Shown: positions 20,901-30,226, counted from the first letter of the stretch. The stretch: 64,000 nt of DNA from Blastocatellia bacterium (GCA_016705245.1 JADIYM010000002.1:186001-250000), one strand, 5' to 3'. Numbers and translations: made by a program. The notes: generated by a model from the letters alone, not told the origin.

Positions 20901-22421
20901 TCACGCCCCGGCGACCTTGCCCTTTTCGGGCTGCCATCGCAGGACGGGTTTTCGAGCTGCCGCGGTTTCGTCGAATCGTCCCATTCGAGTCCGATGGGGC
21001 GCCGACCTGACGATGTCCGGCGTCTGCTCGCATTCCTCGGCGATGGCGCGCATCGAGTCGATGAAGAGGTCGAGCTCCTCGCGGCTCTCGGTCTCGGTTG
21101 GTTCGATCATGATCGCGCCGGGAGCAATGAGCGGAAACGACATCGTCGGCGGGTAGAAGCCGTAATCGATGATCCGTTTCGCAATGTCACTGTTCTTGAC
21201 CCCGAATGCCTGCTGGCGGCGGTCCGTGAAAACGACTTCGTGGAGCACGCTGCCTTCGTACGCGAGCGCGTACACATCCTCGAGACGGTGCTTGATGTAA
21301 TTGGCATTGAGCACTGCCGTTTCGGTCGCCTCGCGCAGGCCGTCCGCACCGAGCGTGTAGATGTAGGCCAGGGCGCGGACGAGCACCCCGAAGTTGCCGA
21401 CGAAGGCGCGCACGCGGCCAATCGAGTCCGGACGGTCGAAGTTCAGTTGAAGAGTCCCGTCCGCGTTTCGAGCAACCCTCGGATTCGGCAGGTATGGCTC
21501 GAGCTCGTCGACAACGCCGATCGGGCCCGCGCCCGGTCCGCCACCGCCGTGCGGTGTCGAAAAAGTCTTGTGCAGGTTGAGGTGCATGCAGTCGACGCCC
21601 ATGTCACCCGGACGCGAGATGCCCATCAGCGCGTTCATGTTCGCGCCGTCCATGTAAACGAAGCCGCCCTTTGCGTGGACGATCTCGCAGACCTTGTCGA
21701 TCTCCTCCTCGAACTTGCCGAGCGTGTTTGGGTTCGTGAGCATCAGGGCCGCAACGTCTTCGGTCATGTTGCGCTCGACGTCGGCCGGATCCAGCAGTCC
21801 CGCCGACGTCGAAGTGACGCCATGAACCTCGTAGCCGCACATGATTGCGCTCGCCGGATTCGTGCCGTGGGCGGAATCCGGAATGAGGACCGTCTTTCGG
21901 ACATGGCCACGTTTGGCGTGGCACGCTCGAATGGCAAGCATCGCTGTGAGCTCGCCGTGCGCGCCCGCCGCGGGCTGCAGCGAGATGTGGGGGAGGCCCG
22001 TGATCTCGGCGAGTGCGTCCTCGAGCTGACGGAGAATCTCGAGCGAGCCCTGCGACAGAAACTCGGGGAGCAGGGGATGCGCCTTACCGAAGCCCTCGAA
22101 CCGTGCAATCGATTCGTTGATCTTCGGGTTGTACTTCATCGTGCAGGATCCGAGCGGATACAGGCCCGTGTCGACTCCGTAGTTCCACGTCGAAAGCCGC
22201 GTGAAGTGGCGGACCACTTCGAACTCCGAAACCTCGGGCATACCCTCGATGTCATCGCGAAGCAGTTCGCCCGGAATCATCGAAGAAATGTCCTTCTCCG
22301 GAATGCCGAGGTCGGGAAGGTGGTATCCCTGCCGACCCGCTCGGGACCGTTCGAATATCAGGTCTTCGTTTCGGACAATGTGGCCGGCGGCGGCCGGAAC
22401 CTTCACGTCGGATGCGCCCAT
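20901..22421 (-). CDS. gcvPB: Glycine dehydrogenase (decarboxylating) subunit 2
   Basis: The PLP-binding beta subunit of the two-subunit glycine cleavage P-protein, 506 residues. The cofactor lysine is K285 in LHKTFSTPHGGGGPG. Other P-protein marks are STWNYGVDTGLYPLGSCTMKYNPK and SLQPAAGAHGELTAM. With GcvPA it decarboxylates glycine and transfers the aminomethyl group to lipoyl-GcvH. The start overlaps the gcvPA stop as TGATG. It is the last gene of the gcvT-H-PA-PB operon. Confidence 0.97.
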   Translation of the reverse strand: MGASDVKVPAAAGHIVRNEDLIFERSRAGRQGYHLPDLGIPEKDISSMIPGELLRDDIEGMPEVSEFEVVRHFTRLSTWNYGVDTGLYPLGSCTMKYNPKINESIARFEGFGKAHPLLPEFLSQGSLEILRQLEDALAEITGLPHISLQPAAGAHGELTAMLAIRACHAKRGHVRKTVLIPDSAHGTNPASAIMCGYEVHGVTSTSAGLLDPADVERNMTEDVAALMLTNPNTLGKFEEEIDKVCEIVHAKGGFVYMDGANMNALMGISRPGDMGVDCMHLNLHKTFSTPHGGGGPGAGPIGVVDELEPYLPNPRVARNADGTLQLNFDRPDSIGRVRAFVGNFGVLVRALAYIYTLGADGLREATETAVLNANYIKHRLEDVYALAYEGSVLHEVVFTDRRQQAFGVKNSDIAKRIIDYGFYPPTMSFPLIAPGAIMIEPTETESREELDLFIDSMRAIAEECEQTPDIVRSAPHRTRMGRFDETAAARKPVLRWQPEKGKVAGA

Positions 22422-23767
22422 CAGTTTGCACCTCCGAACTCGGCGAGCGCCGAGACGAGACGGTCGATACTCTCGATTGATGCCGTCTCGGTCACGGCGA
22501 TCAGCAGGTCGTTGTCCATGCCCGCGTAGTAGCGATCGAGCGGAACTCCGGCGACGATGCCTCCAGCCGCAAGCTCATCGCGAAGCTGGCGCGCCGGCCG
22601 CGGGGTCGACACGACGAACTCGTTGAAAGTCGGACCCGAAAATTTCACGGTATAGCCGGGCAGGGAAGCGATCCGCGCCGCCGCCTCGTGAGCCTTTCGG
22701 ATGTTCTGTTCGGCGACTTCGCGCAGTCCCTTGCGGCCCATCGTCGACAGGTAGATCGTCGCCATGAGCATGAAGAGGCCCTGATTCGTGCAGATGTTCG
22801 ACGTGGCCTTTTCGCGACGAATGTGTTGTTCTCGCGTCGACAGGGTCAGCACGAATCCCAGTTGACCGTGCGAGTCGAGGGCGCGGCCGACGAGCCGACC
22901 GGGGAGTTGCCGGACGAATTTCTCTCGCGTCGCGAAGAAACCGACGAACGGACCGCCGAAGCTCATCGGCACACCAAAGGATTGGGCCTCGCCGCAGACG
23001 ATGTCGGCTCCGGAGTCGCCGGGGGCCTTGAGGACGCCGAGGCTCATCGCTTCGGCGACGCCGACGACTGACAGCGCCCCGGCATCACGTGCCGCCGCGC
23101 AGATGTCATCGAGATTCTCGATGACACCGAAGAAGTTCGGCGACTGGACGACGATCGCCGCCGTGTTGCCGTCGAGCGCCGCAGCCTCGAGGTCGATGCG
23201 GCCTGTCGAGTCGAATCCGACTTCGACGATCTCGACGTCGCTGTTGCGAAGGTACGTGTTCACGACGGCACGATAATGCGGGTGCACGCTCGCGGCCATC
23301 ACGACGCGATGGCGCCCCTTGTTGACCCGCAGCGCCATCAGCACGGCTTCGGCGACCGCGGTCGAACCGTCGTATAGCGACGCGTTCGCAACCTCGAGGC
23401 CCGTCAGCTGGCACACCATCGTCTGGAACTCGAAAATGGCCTGCAGCGTGCCCTGGCTCAACTCGGGCTGGTACGGCGTGTAGGCCGTGTACCACTCGGA
23501 GCGCAGCGCCATGTGATCGATAACGACTGGAGCGAAGTGGTCGTACACCCCGGCGCCGAGGAACACGTCGCCGGACGTCCGATTACGGTCCGCCAGATCG
23601 CGAAAATACGCGGCCAGATCGAACTCCGACTTGGGTGCCGGCAAGTTGAGGGGACGCGACAGGCGAAGCCTTTCGGGAATCGATTCGAAAAGCTCCATGA
23701 TGTCGGACTTGCCCATCGAGGCGAGCATTTCCGACCGCTCTTCCGCCGAGCTCGGGATGTACCTCAC
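22421..23767 (-). CDS. gcvPA: Glycine dehydrogenase (decarboxylating) subunit 1
   Basis: The alpha subunit of the split P-protein, 448 residues. It has the standard start MRYIPSSAEERSEML, then FLGAGVYDHFAPVVID, the WYTAYTPYQPELSQGTLQAIFEFQ block and the glycine-rich AQSFGVPMSFGGPFVGFFAT. It lacks the PLP lysine, which is in GcvPB, as expected. It lies 6 bases after gcvH and overlaps gcvPB. The split form, rather than a fused about 950-residue GcvP, is typical of Firmicutes, Thermotogae and many Acidobacteria. Confidence 0.97.
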   Translation of the reverse strand: MRYIPSSAEERSEMLASMGKSDIMELFESIPERLRLSRPLNLPAPKSEFDLAAYFRDLADRNRTSGDVFLGAGVYDHFAPVVIDHMALRSEWYTAYTPYQPELSQGTLQAIFEFQTMVCQLTGLEVANASLYDGSTAVAEAVLMALRVNKGRHRVVMAASVHPHYRAVVNTYLRNSDVEIVEVGFDSTGRIDLEAAALDGNTAAIVVQSPNFFGVIENLDDICAAARDAGALSVVGVAEAMSLGVLKAPGDSGADIVCGEAQSFGVPMSFGGPFVGFFATREKFVRQLPGRLVGRALDSHGQLGFVLTLSTREQHIRREKATSNICTNQGLFMLMATIYLSTMGRKGLREVAEQNIRKAHEAAARIASLPGYTVKFSGPTFNEFVVSTPRPARQLRDELAAGGIVAGVPLDRYYAGMDNDLLIAVTETASIESIDRLVSALAEFGGAN

Positions 23768-23773
23768 AGTGTG

Positions 23774-24172
23774 CTACTCGCCCCCTTCGTCCTGGACGTA
23801 AGACGTGTACGCAGCGCCCCGCATCAACCCGGAGAGCTCAGCGGCGTCCTTGATCGAGACGCGAACCATCCAGCCGGCCCCGTGAGGGTCCGAATTGACG
23901 GTTTCGGGCGTATCCGCGAGGGCGGCATTCACCTCGACAATTTCGCCGGCGATCGGCAGGTAGAGCTCGCTGACGGCCTTCACTGATTCGACGGAGCCGA
24001 ATGGGGCCCCAGCCTCAAACGTCGCTCCGACGGCCGGAAGCTCAACGTAGACGACATCGCCGAGCTGCTCCTGGGCGTGATCCGTGATTCCGATGGTTCC
24101 GGTCTCGCCGTCAACGCGAATCCACTCGTGATCCTTCGAATAGTAGAGATCGTCTGGGTACGTCGCCATCAT
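23774..24172 (-). CDS. gcvH: Glycine cleavage system H protein
   Basis: The lipoyl carrier of the glycine cleavage system, 132 residues. The lipoylated lysine is K65 in GSVESVKAVSELY, and the flanking fold is visible from KDHEWIRVDGETGTIGITDHAQEQLGDVV to the C-terminal WMVRVSIKD. It shuttles the aminomethyl and reduced lipoyl arm between P, T and L proteins. There are two adjacent ATGs (24172 and 24169) after AGGAG; either fits, the second with slightly better spacing. It lies 92 bases downstream of gcvT. Confidence 0.97.
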   Translation of the reverse strand: MMATYPDDLYYSKDHEWIRVDGETGTIGITDHAQEQLGDVVYVELPAVGATFEAGAPFGSVESVKAVSELYLPIAGEIVEVNAALADTPETVNSDPHGAGWMVRVSIKDAAELSGLMRGAAYTSYVQDEGGE

Positions 24173-24264
24173 CAGTTCTCCTGGAGTGGTCTGAAATCAC
24201 CGCCTCGATGCCGCCCGAGGTCGGGCCGTCGAGCGCACGACGTCGTGCCGAGGGCACGACGCAC

Positions 24265-25347
24265 TCAATCAAAAACGCGCTTCCGCTTGTAGAACGGGGT
24301 CTTGACGACTACCGCCGGAACCTCGCGGCCGCGGACGAGTATGCCTAGTCCGGTTCCAACAGACGCGTGCTCGGGCGGGACGTAGGCCAACCCGATGTTC
24401 TTCTTCAGGTACGGCGCCGGCGACCCGGACGTGACTCGTCCGACAACCGTACCGTCGACGACGACTTCGTAACCGTCGCGAGCCGGAGCCTTGTCGAGCA
24501 TTTCGAATCCGACGAGCTTGCGCCTCAGCCCGTCTCGCTTCTGCTGCTCGAGCGCCGCACGTCCGATGAAATCGCCCTTGTCCATCTTGACGACCCAACC
24601 GAGCCCAGCTTCGAGCGGCGACGTCGTGTCGTCGATGTCGTTCCCGTAGAGCGCCATCTTCGACTCGAGTCGGAGTGTGTTGCGCGCCGCAAGTCCGCAC
24701 GGCAGAAGCCCCTGATCTGATCCGATTACGAGAAGTCTGTTCCAGATACCAGGCGCGTACGTCCCGTCGAGGTAGATCTCGAAGCCATCTTCTCCGGTGT
24801 ACCCGGAACGTGACACACGGCAACGAACGCTGTCGAGCTCCACGATCTGGTGGCAGAAGCTCGGAATCCTGTCGAGCAACGACGACGTCATTTGCTGAAG
24901 AATCCGTTCGGCCCGGGGTCCCTGAATCGCGATCTGCGCATAGATCGGGCTCGTGTTGGCTACTTCGCAATCGAAGTCAGCCGCGTGCTGGAGGATCCAG
25001 TTGAGGTCCTTCTCGGTAGTACCTGCGTTGACGACGAGGATCAGGTGGTACTTCGATACCTTGTAGACGAGCAGGTCGTCGATGATTCCACCCTGCTCGT
25101 TGAGGAACATCGTGTAGTGCGCATTATTGTCGTCGAGATCGCGTACGGCGTTCACGGTGAGCCGATCGACCAGGTCGACTGCCTGTTTTCCGCGCACCTC
25201 GAGCTCGCCCATGTGGCTGACGTCGAAGAGTCCGGCTGCTTCGCGAACCGCCATGTGCTCGGGAATCGGCCCGGTGTACTGCACCGGGAGCTCCCATCCG
25301 GCGAACTCGACCATGCGGGCGCCGAGCGACTTATGGGCCTCATTCAA
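24265..25347 (-). CDS. gcvT: Aminomethyltransferase (glycine cleavage T protein); probable N-terminal frameshift
   Basis: The tetrahydrofolate-dependent T protein, 360 residues from the TTG at 25347. Visible are LGARMVEFAGWELPVQY, FDVSHMGELEVRG, the folate-site SRSGYTGEDGFEIYL and the C-terminal barrel IGRAALEQQKRDGLRRKLVGFEM. The true start is probably the ATG at 25364: with one more base in the A-run at 25353-25355 the protein would begin MIKKTPLNEAHKSLG, exactly the family pattern. A GGAG lies upstream of that ATG. It opens the gcv operon. No glycine riboswitch was recognised upstream. An Lpd (L protein) gene is not in the window. Confidence 0.96.
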   Translation of the reverse strand: MNEAHKSLGARMVEFAGWELPVQYTGPIPEHMAVREAAGLFDVSHMGELEVRGKQAVDLVDRLTVNAVRDLDDNNAHYTMFLNEQGGIIDDLLVYKVSKYHLILVVNAGTTEKDLNWILQHAADFDCEVANTSPIYAQIAIQGPRAERILQQMTSSLLDRIPSFCHQIVELDSVRCRVSRSGYTGEDGFEIYLDGTYAPGIWNRLLVIGSDQGLLPCGLAARNTLRLESKMALYGNDIDDTTSPLEAGLGWVVKMDKGDFIGRAALEQQKRDGLRRKLVGFEMLDKAPARDGYEVVVDGTVVGRVTSGSPAPYLKKNIGLAYVPPEHASVGTGLGILVRGREVPAVVVKTPFYKRKRVFD

Positions 25348-25484
25348 CGGGGTTTCTTGATCATATCGAGTCGGACACTCTCCGATGACAGCGCATTCGG
25401 TGCACTGGGTTTGCTTCGAAAAGAACCCGGCACGCTAGCACACGCCGAGTTGTAGGGTCAAGGAAGGGCAATCGGGCACACGCA

Positions 25485-25534
25485 CAGTTGAACCGAGCGC
25501 GTCCGGTCGCTCCAGGCGGCGTCTAACTCAACTG
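25485..25534. repeat. Short inverted repeat between gcvT and the diguanylate cyclase gene
   Basis: CAGTTGA (25485-25491) and TCAACTG (25528-25534) form 7-base arms around 36 bases. It lies upstream of gcvT and just beyond the stop of the diguanylate cyclase gene. It could be an operator or part of a terminator; the evidence is weak. Confidence 0.3.
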
Positions 25535-25556
25535 TTTGCAGGAGATCCCGTGATGA

Positions 25557-26561
25557 TCAGGCCACGTCCGCAGGGGGCAGGTCGTCAGTCGTCGACACAC
25601 GGTTTCGGCCATCATGTTTCGCCTGATACAGGGCACGGTCGGCAAGATCGATCAGCGACGTAACGGCGTCCGATTCGGTCGGAACGCAGGTGGCCGCGCC
25701 GACGCTCACTGTGACGACGCGCGATGGAGAGTGATCGTGAGGAATGCCAAGCTCCTCGACGCGTGACCGGACAATTTCGGCGATGGCTGCGGCGCCAACC
25801 AGTTCGGTTGCCGGAAGCACGACCGCAAATTCCTCGCCGCCGTATCGGGAAGCGAGGTCGCCGGCACGCTTGAGGGTGTCAGAGAACGTGGCGGCCACCT
25901 GTCGAAGGCAGTCGTCTCCGTACTGGTGACCGTAGGCGTCATTGAGCGCCTTGAACCTGTCGATGTCGACCATCAGCAGGGAAAGCGGGGCTCCGGAGCG
26001 AACTGCACGTCTCCACTCCTGATCAAGGCTCTCCTCGAAATGACGTCGGTTCGCAATACCCGTGAGGCCGTCCAGGTAGGAGAGTGCCCGCAGCATCCGA
26101 TTCGCGCGTTCGAGTTGCAGGTTCGACTGCTCGAGCTCATCATTCTTGCGCTCCATCTCCTTCTGGAGTCGCGAGATCTTGAGCTGGATCTCGATGCGGG
26201 CCAGGACTTCCTCGAATTGAAACGGCTTTGTGACGTAGTCGGCGCCGCCCGTGCTGAATGCCTTGACCTTGTCCAAAGCGTTGTCGAGCGCGCTGATGAA
26301 GATGACCGGCACGTCGCGCGTCAGCTCGTCGTCCTTCATCTGCCGGCAGACTTCGTAGCCGTCCATCTCCGGCATGTTGATGTCCAGCATCACGAGGTCC
26401 GGTATGGCCGACTTTGCCGCCGAAATGGCCCGGCGCCCATTAGTTGCCACGCGAACGCGAAAGCCCCGGTCCAGCAGCATGCCCGACAGCAGATCCAGAT
26501 TGACGGGATTGTCGTCAACGATCAGGATGTCGCCCTTGGCCGTCTGCTTCGAGCTTGCCAC
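25557..26561 (-). CDS. Response regulator with GGDEF domain (diguanylate cyclase, PleD/WspR-like)
   Basis: A cytosolic protein of 334 residues with a receiver domain (about 10-125, phospho-acceptor D60 in LVMLDINMPEMDG, K112 in TKPF), a short coiled coil (about 130-160) and a GGDEF domain (about 162-325). The active site is intact (GGEEF, 241-245), and the inhibitory I-site RAGD (232-235) lies exactly five residues before it. It should therefore make cyclic di-GMP on phosphorylation and be feedback-inhibited. Its cognate kinase is not adjacent. The FHA/HD-GYP protein at 48370 could be an opposing phosphodiesterase. Confidence 0.93.
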   Translation of the reverse strand: MASSKQTAKGDILIVDDNPVNLDLLSGMLLDRGFRVRVATNGRRAISAAKSAIPDLVMLDINMPEMDGYEVCRQMKDDELTRDVPVIFISALDNALDKVKAFSTGGADYVTKPFQFEEVLARIEIQLKISRLQKEMERKNDELEQSNLQLERANRMLRALSYLDGLTGIANRRHFEESLDQEWRRAVRSGAPLSLLMVDIDRFKALNDAYGHQYGDDCLRQVAATFSDTLKRAGDLASRYGGEEFAVVLPATELVGAAAIAEIVRSRVEELGIPHDHSPSRVVTVSVGAATCVPTESDAVTSLIDLADRALYQAKHDGRNRVSTTDDLPPADVA

Positions 26562-26594
26562 CCGTCCTCCTAATCGCCGAACTGGAAGAAGAGA

Positions 26595-27455
26595 CTAGAA
26601 GCCGGGCATTCCGCCAGGCATTCCGCCCGGAGGCATTCCGGGAATTGTCCCTCCCGGTCCGCCACCAACCACCGAGTTCGAAGGATTCTGGCCAGGCTGT
26701 GGTGCGTTCTTCGGCGGAAGGGCCGCCGCGGCAGCCGGGTCTACGCGCTGAAGGCCCCGTTCCGCCTCCGGGCCGTAGGTCCCATTGCGATCGGCATCGA
26801 CGATCAGCTTGTAGAGCGGTGCGGCTTCACCTGGCTTCGACAGGCCTTCCTTGACCTTTCCGAGTCGCGTCAACACATAAAACCGGGGAAGCGGACCTGG
26901 CTCGTCCGAAAGCTTCTGCAGAACGGACTCAGCCGCTTCAAAGGCGCCCGTTTTCAGGTACTGCTCCCCGAGAGCCATTCTCCCGTAGAAGCGCATGTCA
27001 CTCGTGCCGTCAGCAACGGACTGGAGAAGCTCGACTCCGCGCTCCGGCTTGAACTCGAGGTAACTCAAGCCCGCGTAGTAGTTTGCGACATCACGTGATG
27101 ATGAGAATTCGTTTCCGAATCGCTCGAAAGCAGCCGCGGATTCAGTGAACTTGGTCTGCGCATCAGGGAACGTAACGGGGGTGGTGCCACCGACTGCAGA
27201 TGCGGCGGGAGCCGGTCCAACCGTCGCCGTGAACTTGGAGTAAGCGTCGTTGAAAGCCTGCAGCTGACTCTGCTTGCGGTAGTCCAGGAAATACCAGAGC
27301 AGCACTACGACCAGTACGGTCCCGACTGCTATTCCGCCGATGGTCACAATCTGGCGTCGATTGACCTCGAGCCAATCCTCGAGGATGTGCCAGGCGGAAC
27401 GCAGCGGATCCGCGTTTTTCTTCTTGCGACGGACAGTCGTGATCGATCGTGACAC
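26595..27455 (-). CDS. Single-pass membrane protein with TPR-like periplasmic domain (YfgM-like)
   Basis: A 286-residue protein. A basic N-terminus (TVRRKKKNADPLRSAWHILEDWLEVNRR) precedes one membrane helix (about 36-57, IVTIGGIAVGTVLVVVLLWYF), then a helical repeat region (about 65-230) with TPR-like pairs such as YYAGLSYLEFKPERGVELLQ. It ends in a Gly/Pro/Met-rich tail (about 250-286). The topology resembles YfgM/TPR_21 proteins, which help protein translocation or envelope maintenance. It is divergent from the ECF sigma gene. The link to YfgM is by layout only. Confidence 0.65.
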   Translation of the reverse strand: MSRSITTVRRKKKNADPLRSAWHILEDWLEVNRRQIVTIGGIAVGTVLVVVLLWYFLDYRKQSQLQAFNDAYSKFTATVGPAPAASAVGGTTPVTFPDAQTKFTESAAAFERFGNEFSSSRDVANYYAGLSYLEFKPERGVELLQSVADGTSDMRFYGRMALGEQYLKTGAFEAAESVLQKLSDEPGPLPRFYVLTRLGKVKEGLSKPGEAAPLYKLIVDADRNGTYGPEAERGLQRVDPAAAAALPPKNAPQPGQNPSNSVVGGGPGGTIPGMPPGGMPGGMPGF

Positions 27456-27496
27456 GCGCTACCAATCTCCTCGGACGGCTCGTAGAGCCTTGTCGG

Positions 27497-27505
27497 TGTT
27501 ATACT
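27497..27505 (+). promoter_or_regulatory. Extended -10 promoter element upstream of the ECF sigma gene
   Basis: TGTTATACT is a TGn-extended -10 (hexamer at 27500-27505). It has no clear -35, as is usual for extended -10 promoters. It would give a leader of about 135 bases before the sigma-factor ATG. Confidence 0.4.
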
Positions 27506-27648
27506 TCCGGCTATCGACCGACCGTCGAACGGTCAGCTGAACAACGGACATTAGTCGTCGCCCCGGAATCATGTCAAGGTTGCGGGAACTTTTGGACCGT
27601 CCGGGGAGTCTATCGGCTTCGAGTGTTCATCTCTCGGGAGGAACCCGC

Positions 27649-28299
27649 ATGAGCGCCGGAGAATCGGCCATCGTCAAAGACGGGCTCTACGTCAGGTTCG
27701 ACGGCGAAGCAGTCAGCGCTTCGCAGCCTGATGCACGCCTCGTTGCCCGACTCCGGGACGGAGACCGTCTCGCCTACGAGGAACTCATCTCGGAATTCCA
27801 GCCGATGGTCTATGGACTCGCGTTTCGACTGCTCGGCGATGCAGAGGAGGCCCGTGACATCGCACAGGAGACATTCCTGAAGGCCTGGCGCCATATCGGG
27901 ACGTTTCGAGGCGAATGTTCGCTCAAGACCTGGTTGTACCGAATGACGGTGAATCAGGCCTCAAATCAACGTCGATGGTGGCGACGGCGACGGCGGCCGG
28001 AAACGGTATCGCTCGACGAGGTCACGGTGGCGACCGGCAGTTCCCTGTCAGACAGGATTGCAGGCTCCGGGCTGACGCCGGAGCAGGATACGCTCGGACG
28101 CGAGCGCCAGCGGATGCTGCTCGCCGCTCTCGAGACGCTTCGACATGACTATCGCGCCGCGGTGGTCCTGAGAGATATCGAAGAACTCAATTACGAAGAG
28201 ATCGCCATCGCGCTCGACGTGCCGATCGGAACCGTGAAGAGCCGCATCGCCCGCGGCCGCAACGAGCTCCGGAAGCGATTGCAGAAAATGGGGTTCTAA
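27649..28299 (+). CDS. ECF-type RNA polymerase sigma factor (RpoE-like)
   Basis: A 216-residue extracytoplasmic-function sigma factor. Region 2 is visible as LISEFQPMVYGLAFRLLGDAEEARDIAQETFLKAWRHI, and region 4 as LRHDYRAAVVLRDIEELNYEEIAIALDVPIGTVKSRIARGRNELRKRL; the two are joined by a basic, tryptophan-rich linker (NQRRWWRRRRRPE). ATG at 27649 is chosen for the GGGAGGA 6 bases upstream. The next gene, 3 bases away, is a zinc-finger anti-sigma factor, so the pair forms a membrane-coupled signalling module. The target promoters are unknown. Confidence 0.95.
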   Translation: MSAGESAIVKDGLYVRFDGEAVSASQPDARLVARLRDGDRLAYEELISEFQPMVYGLAFRLLGDAEEARDIAQETFLKAWRHIGTFRGECSLKTWLYRMTVNQASNQRRWWRRRRRPETVSLDEVTVATGSSLSDRIAGSGLTPEQDTLGRERQRMLLAALETLRHDYRAAVVLRDIEELNYEEIAIALDVPIGTVKSRIARGRNELRKRLQKMGF

Positions 28300-28302
28300 G
28301 TC

Positions 28303-29085
28303 ATGCGCTGTAGTGAAGTTCAAGAGTGTCTTTCCGAGTTTCTCGATCTCGAGCTGGCCCATTCCCGCCGCCAGGAGGTGTCGGGGCATCTCGATGCGTG
28401 TGCCGACTGCCGCGACGCGTTCGAATCGCTGTCAATAGTCTCGAGCTCGCTTCGCGTTTTGCCGGCTCCCTTGATGCCCGCAGGACTCGGCGTGTCCACG
28501 ATCGTGGCGCTCGATCGTGAAGTCGAGCCTCCGATGACGATCGTCACGCGGCAGCACCATCGCATTCCGCCGCATTTTTCGGGAAGCCTGTTCGACGTTT
28601 TGCGGCAGCTCGGGCTCGACTACGAGTTCAAGCTCGTCTCGTACGGACTCGGCGTCACCTTTTCGGTCGTAATGTTCGCAGCACTTCTCGCGGTAATCCG
28701 GCCCCTCGTAAGCATCGAGCCTTTCGTCCCGTCGTCAGAGCGGATGATCTGGGTAACGGCTGCGGAGGGAATGGCGCTCGGAGGCCCTTCGACGCTAGCC
28801 GGCCACTCTCTCGCTCGTGTTCCGGACGAGGGCTCGGTTCCTGGTTACGCATCCTCGGCGCACCTCGTTGAATCCGAGGAGCTCGTCGTTCTTGCAGAAG
28901 TTGCTGTCGACGGAAGGGCCTCGATCGTCGAGGTGCTGAGCGGATCGCCGAATCCGTCGGCGATTACGGAATTGGCAATGGCGATCAATCGACCGAAGAG
29001 CTTCATTCCCGCCCGTGGGGTATCGGGACGCCCGGTCGTCTCGCGGGTGGTGCTCTTCCTCGGTCACGTCGACGTGCTCGGGTAA
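28303..29085 (+). CDS. Anti-sigma factor, zf-HC2 (ZAS) type, membrane-anchored
   Basis: A 260-residue protein with the ZAS zinc-binding motif HLDACADC (H29, C33, C36) after a helical sigma-binding start, and one membrane helix (about 113-135, YGLGVTFSVVMFAALLAVI). The C-terminal part outside the membrane (about 140-260) ends in a strand-rich segment (VVLAEVAVDGRASIVEVLSG...VVSRVVLFLGHVDVL), somewhat like a TonB C-terminal fold. It should hold the neighbouring ECF sigma factor until an envelope signal releases it. Translation is probably coupled to the sigma gene. Confidence 0.88.
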   Translation: MRCSEVQECLSEFLDLELAHSRRQEVSGHLDACADCRDAFESLSIVSSSLRVLPAPLMPAGLGVSTIVALDREVEPPMTIVTRQHHRIPPHFSGSLFDVLRQLGLDYEFKLVSYGLGVTFSVVMFAALLAVIRPLVSIEPFVPSSERMIWVTAAEGMALGGPSTLAGHSLARVPDEGSVPGYASSAHLVESEELVVLAEVAVDGRASIVEVLSGSPNPSAITELAMAINRPKSFIPARGVSGRPVVSRVVLFLGHVDVLG

Positions 29086-29123
29086 GGGGTCCGGGAACGG
29101 AAATCAGGCGACAGTCACGCCGC

Positions 29124-29153
29124 TTGTTCCTCCCGTCACAATTGCTCCATAAT
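29124..29153 (+). promoter_or_regulatory. Probable promoter of the DAHP synthase gene
   Basis: TTGTTC (29124-29129), an 18-base spacer and CATAAT (29148-29153). It lies 48 bases before the ATG; an AGGAG follows at about 29183. Confidence 0.4.
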
Positions 29154-29200
29154 GCCGCCAGCGGCAGGCGAGTCCTCACGCCACAGGAGCACACCCCACC

Positions 29201-30226
29201 ATGCTGATCGTGATGAAGTCGGACGCGACGCCCGAGAACGTCGCGAACGTCGTTCGCCTAATCGAGGAACTCGGCTACCGCGCGCATCCGCTTCCAGGTG
29301 CCAATCGCACGGCGGTTGGAATCACCGGAAACCCGGGCCCGGTCGACGCCGGTCATTTCGAGAACCTGCCGGGCGTCGCGGATGCCATCAGGGTCACGAA
29401 GCCCTACAAGCTCATCAGCCTAGACGCGCGTCCCGAAAAGACCGTTGTCGACATTGGCGGGACGCGGGTCGGAGGCGGCGAGCTCACGATCATCGCCGGG
29501 CCATGCGCGGTGGAAACGCGCGAGCAGACATTCGCCACGGCTGAAATCGTTGCCAAAGCCGGCTGCACCCTTTTCCGGGCCGGCGCCTTCAAGCCGCGAA
29601 CGTCGCCTTACAGTTTCCAGGGACTGGGACTCGAGGGACTGAAGATCCTCGCGGAAGTCCGCGATCGATTTGGCCTCAGGATCGTCACCGAAACGATCGA
29701 TCCGGCGAATCTCGATATGGTCGTCGAATACGCAGACGTGCTGCAGATCGGCGCACGCAACATGCAGAACTTCAGTCTGCTGAAAGCGGCGGGACAGACG
29801 CGCAAGCCCGTACTCCTGAAGCGCGGCATGTCGGCGACGCTGGACGAACTGCTGCTTGCTGCCGAGTACGTGATGTCGGAAGGGAACTACGAAGTGATTC
29901 TCTGCGAGCGGGGCGTCCGGACTTTCGCGGACCACACGTGCAATACGCTCGACGTCTCAATCGTGCCAGCCGTGCAGCGACTCAGCCACCTCCCGATCCT
30001 GGTCGATCCAAGCCACGCAGCCGGCAAGCGCCACAAGGTCATTCCACTGGCTCGTGCCGGAGTCGCCGTCGGCGCAGACGGGATCATCGTTGAGGTCCAT
30101 CCGAATCCCGAACGGGCGCTGTCGGACGGTCCGCAGGCGCTGCTGCCCGAGATGTTTGCGGAGATGGTTGACGAGCTTCGCCGGATTCACGCAATCGTGC
30201 ATCAACGCGACGTGGCGCTCGTCTAG
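29201..30226 (+). CDS. aroF: 3-deoxy-7-phosphoheptulonate synthase (type I-beta DAHP synthase)
   Basis: A 341-residue DAHP synthase, which joins phosphoenolpyruvate and erythrose 4-phosphate in the first step of aromatic amino-acid synthesis. Residues 1-70 are the ferredoxin-like regulatory domain of the I-beta class (MLIVMKSDATPENVANVVRL). The barrel follows, with TIIAGPCAVE, FRAGAFKPRTSPYSFQGLG, QIGARNMQNF, LLKRGMSATLDE and ILVDPSHAAGKR. Aromatic end-products would be expected to inhibit through the N-terminal domain. It is apparently a single-gene unit, and no aro neighbours are seen. Confidence 0.96.
   Translation: MLIVMKSDATPENVANVVRLIEELGYRAHPLPGANRTAVGITGNPGPVDAGHFENLPGVADAIRVTKPYKLISLDARPEKTVVDIGGTRVGGGELTIIAGPCAVETREQTFATAEIVAKAGCTLFRAGAFKPRTSPYSFQGLGLEGLKILAEVRDRFGLRIVTETIDPANLDMVVEYADVLQIGARNMQNFSLLKAAGQTRKPVLLKRGMSATLDELLLAAEYVMSEGNYEVILCERGVRTFADHTCNTLDVSIVPAVQRLSHLPILVDPSHAAGKRHKVIPLARAGVAVGADGIIVEVHPNPERALSDGPQALLPEMFAEMVDELRRIHAIVHQRDVALV

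Noticed and set aside
20835..22529. 564-codon plus-strand open frame opposite gcvPB
   Set aside because: gcvPB is certain on the minus strand, and the opposite frame has no conserved features.
25365..25556. Glycine riboswitch upstream of gcvT
   Set aside because: The leader was read on the minus strand for the tandem aptamer motifs and nothing convincing was found; only a short inverted repeat is present.
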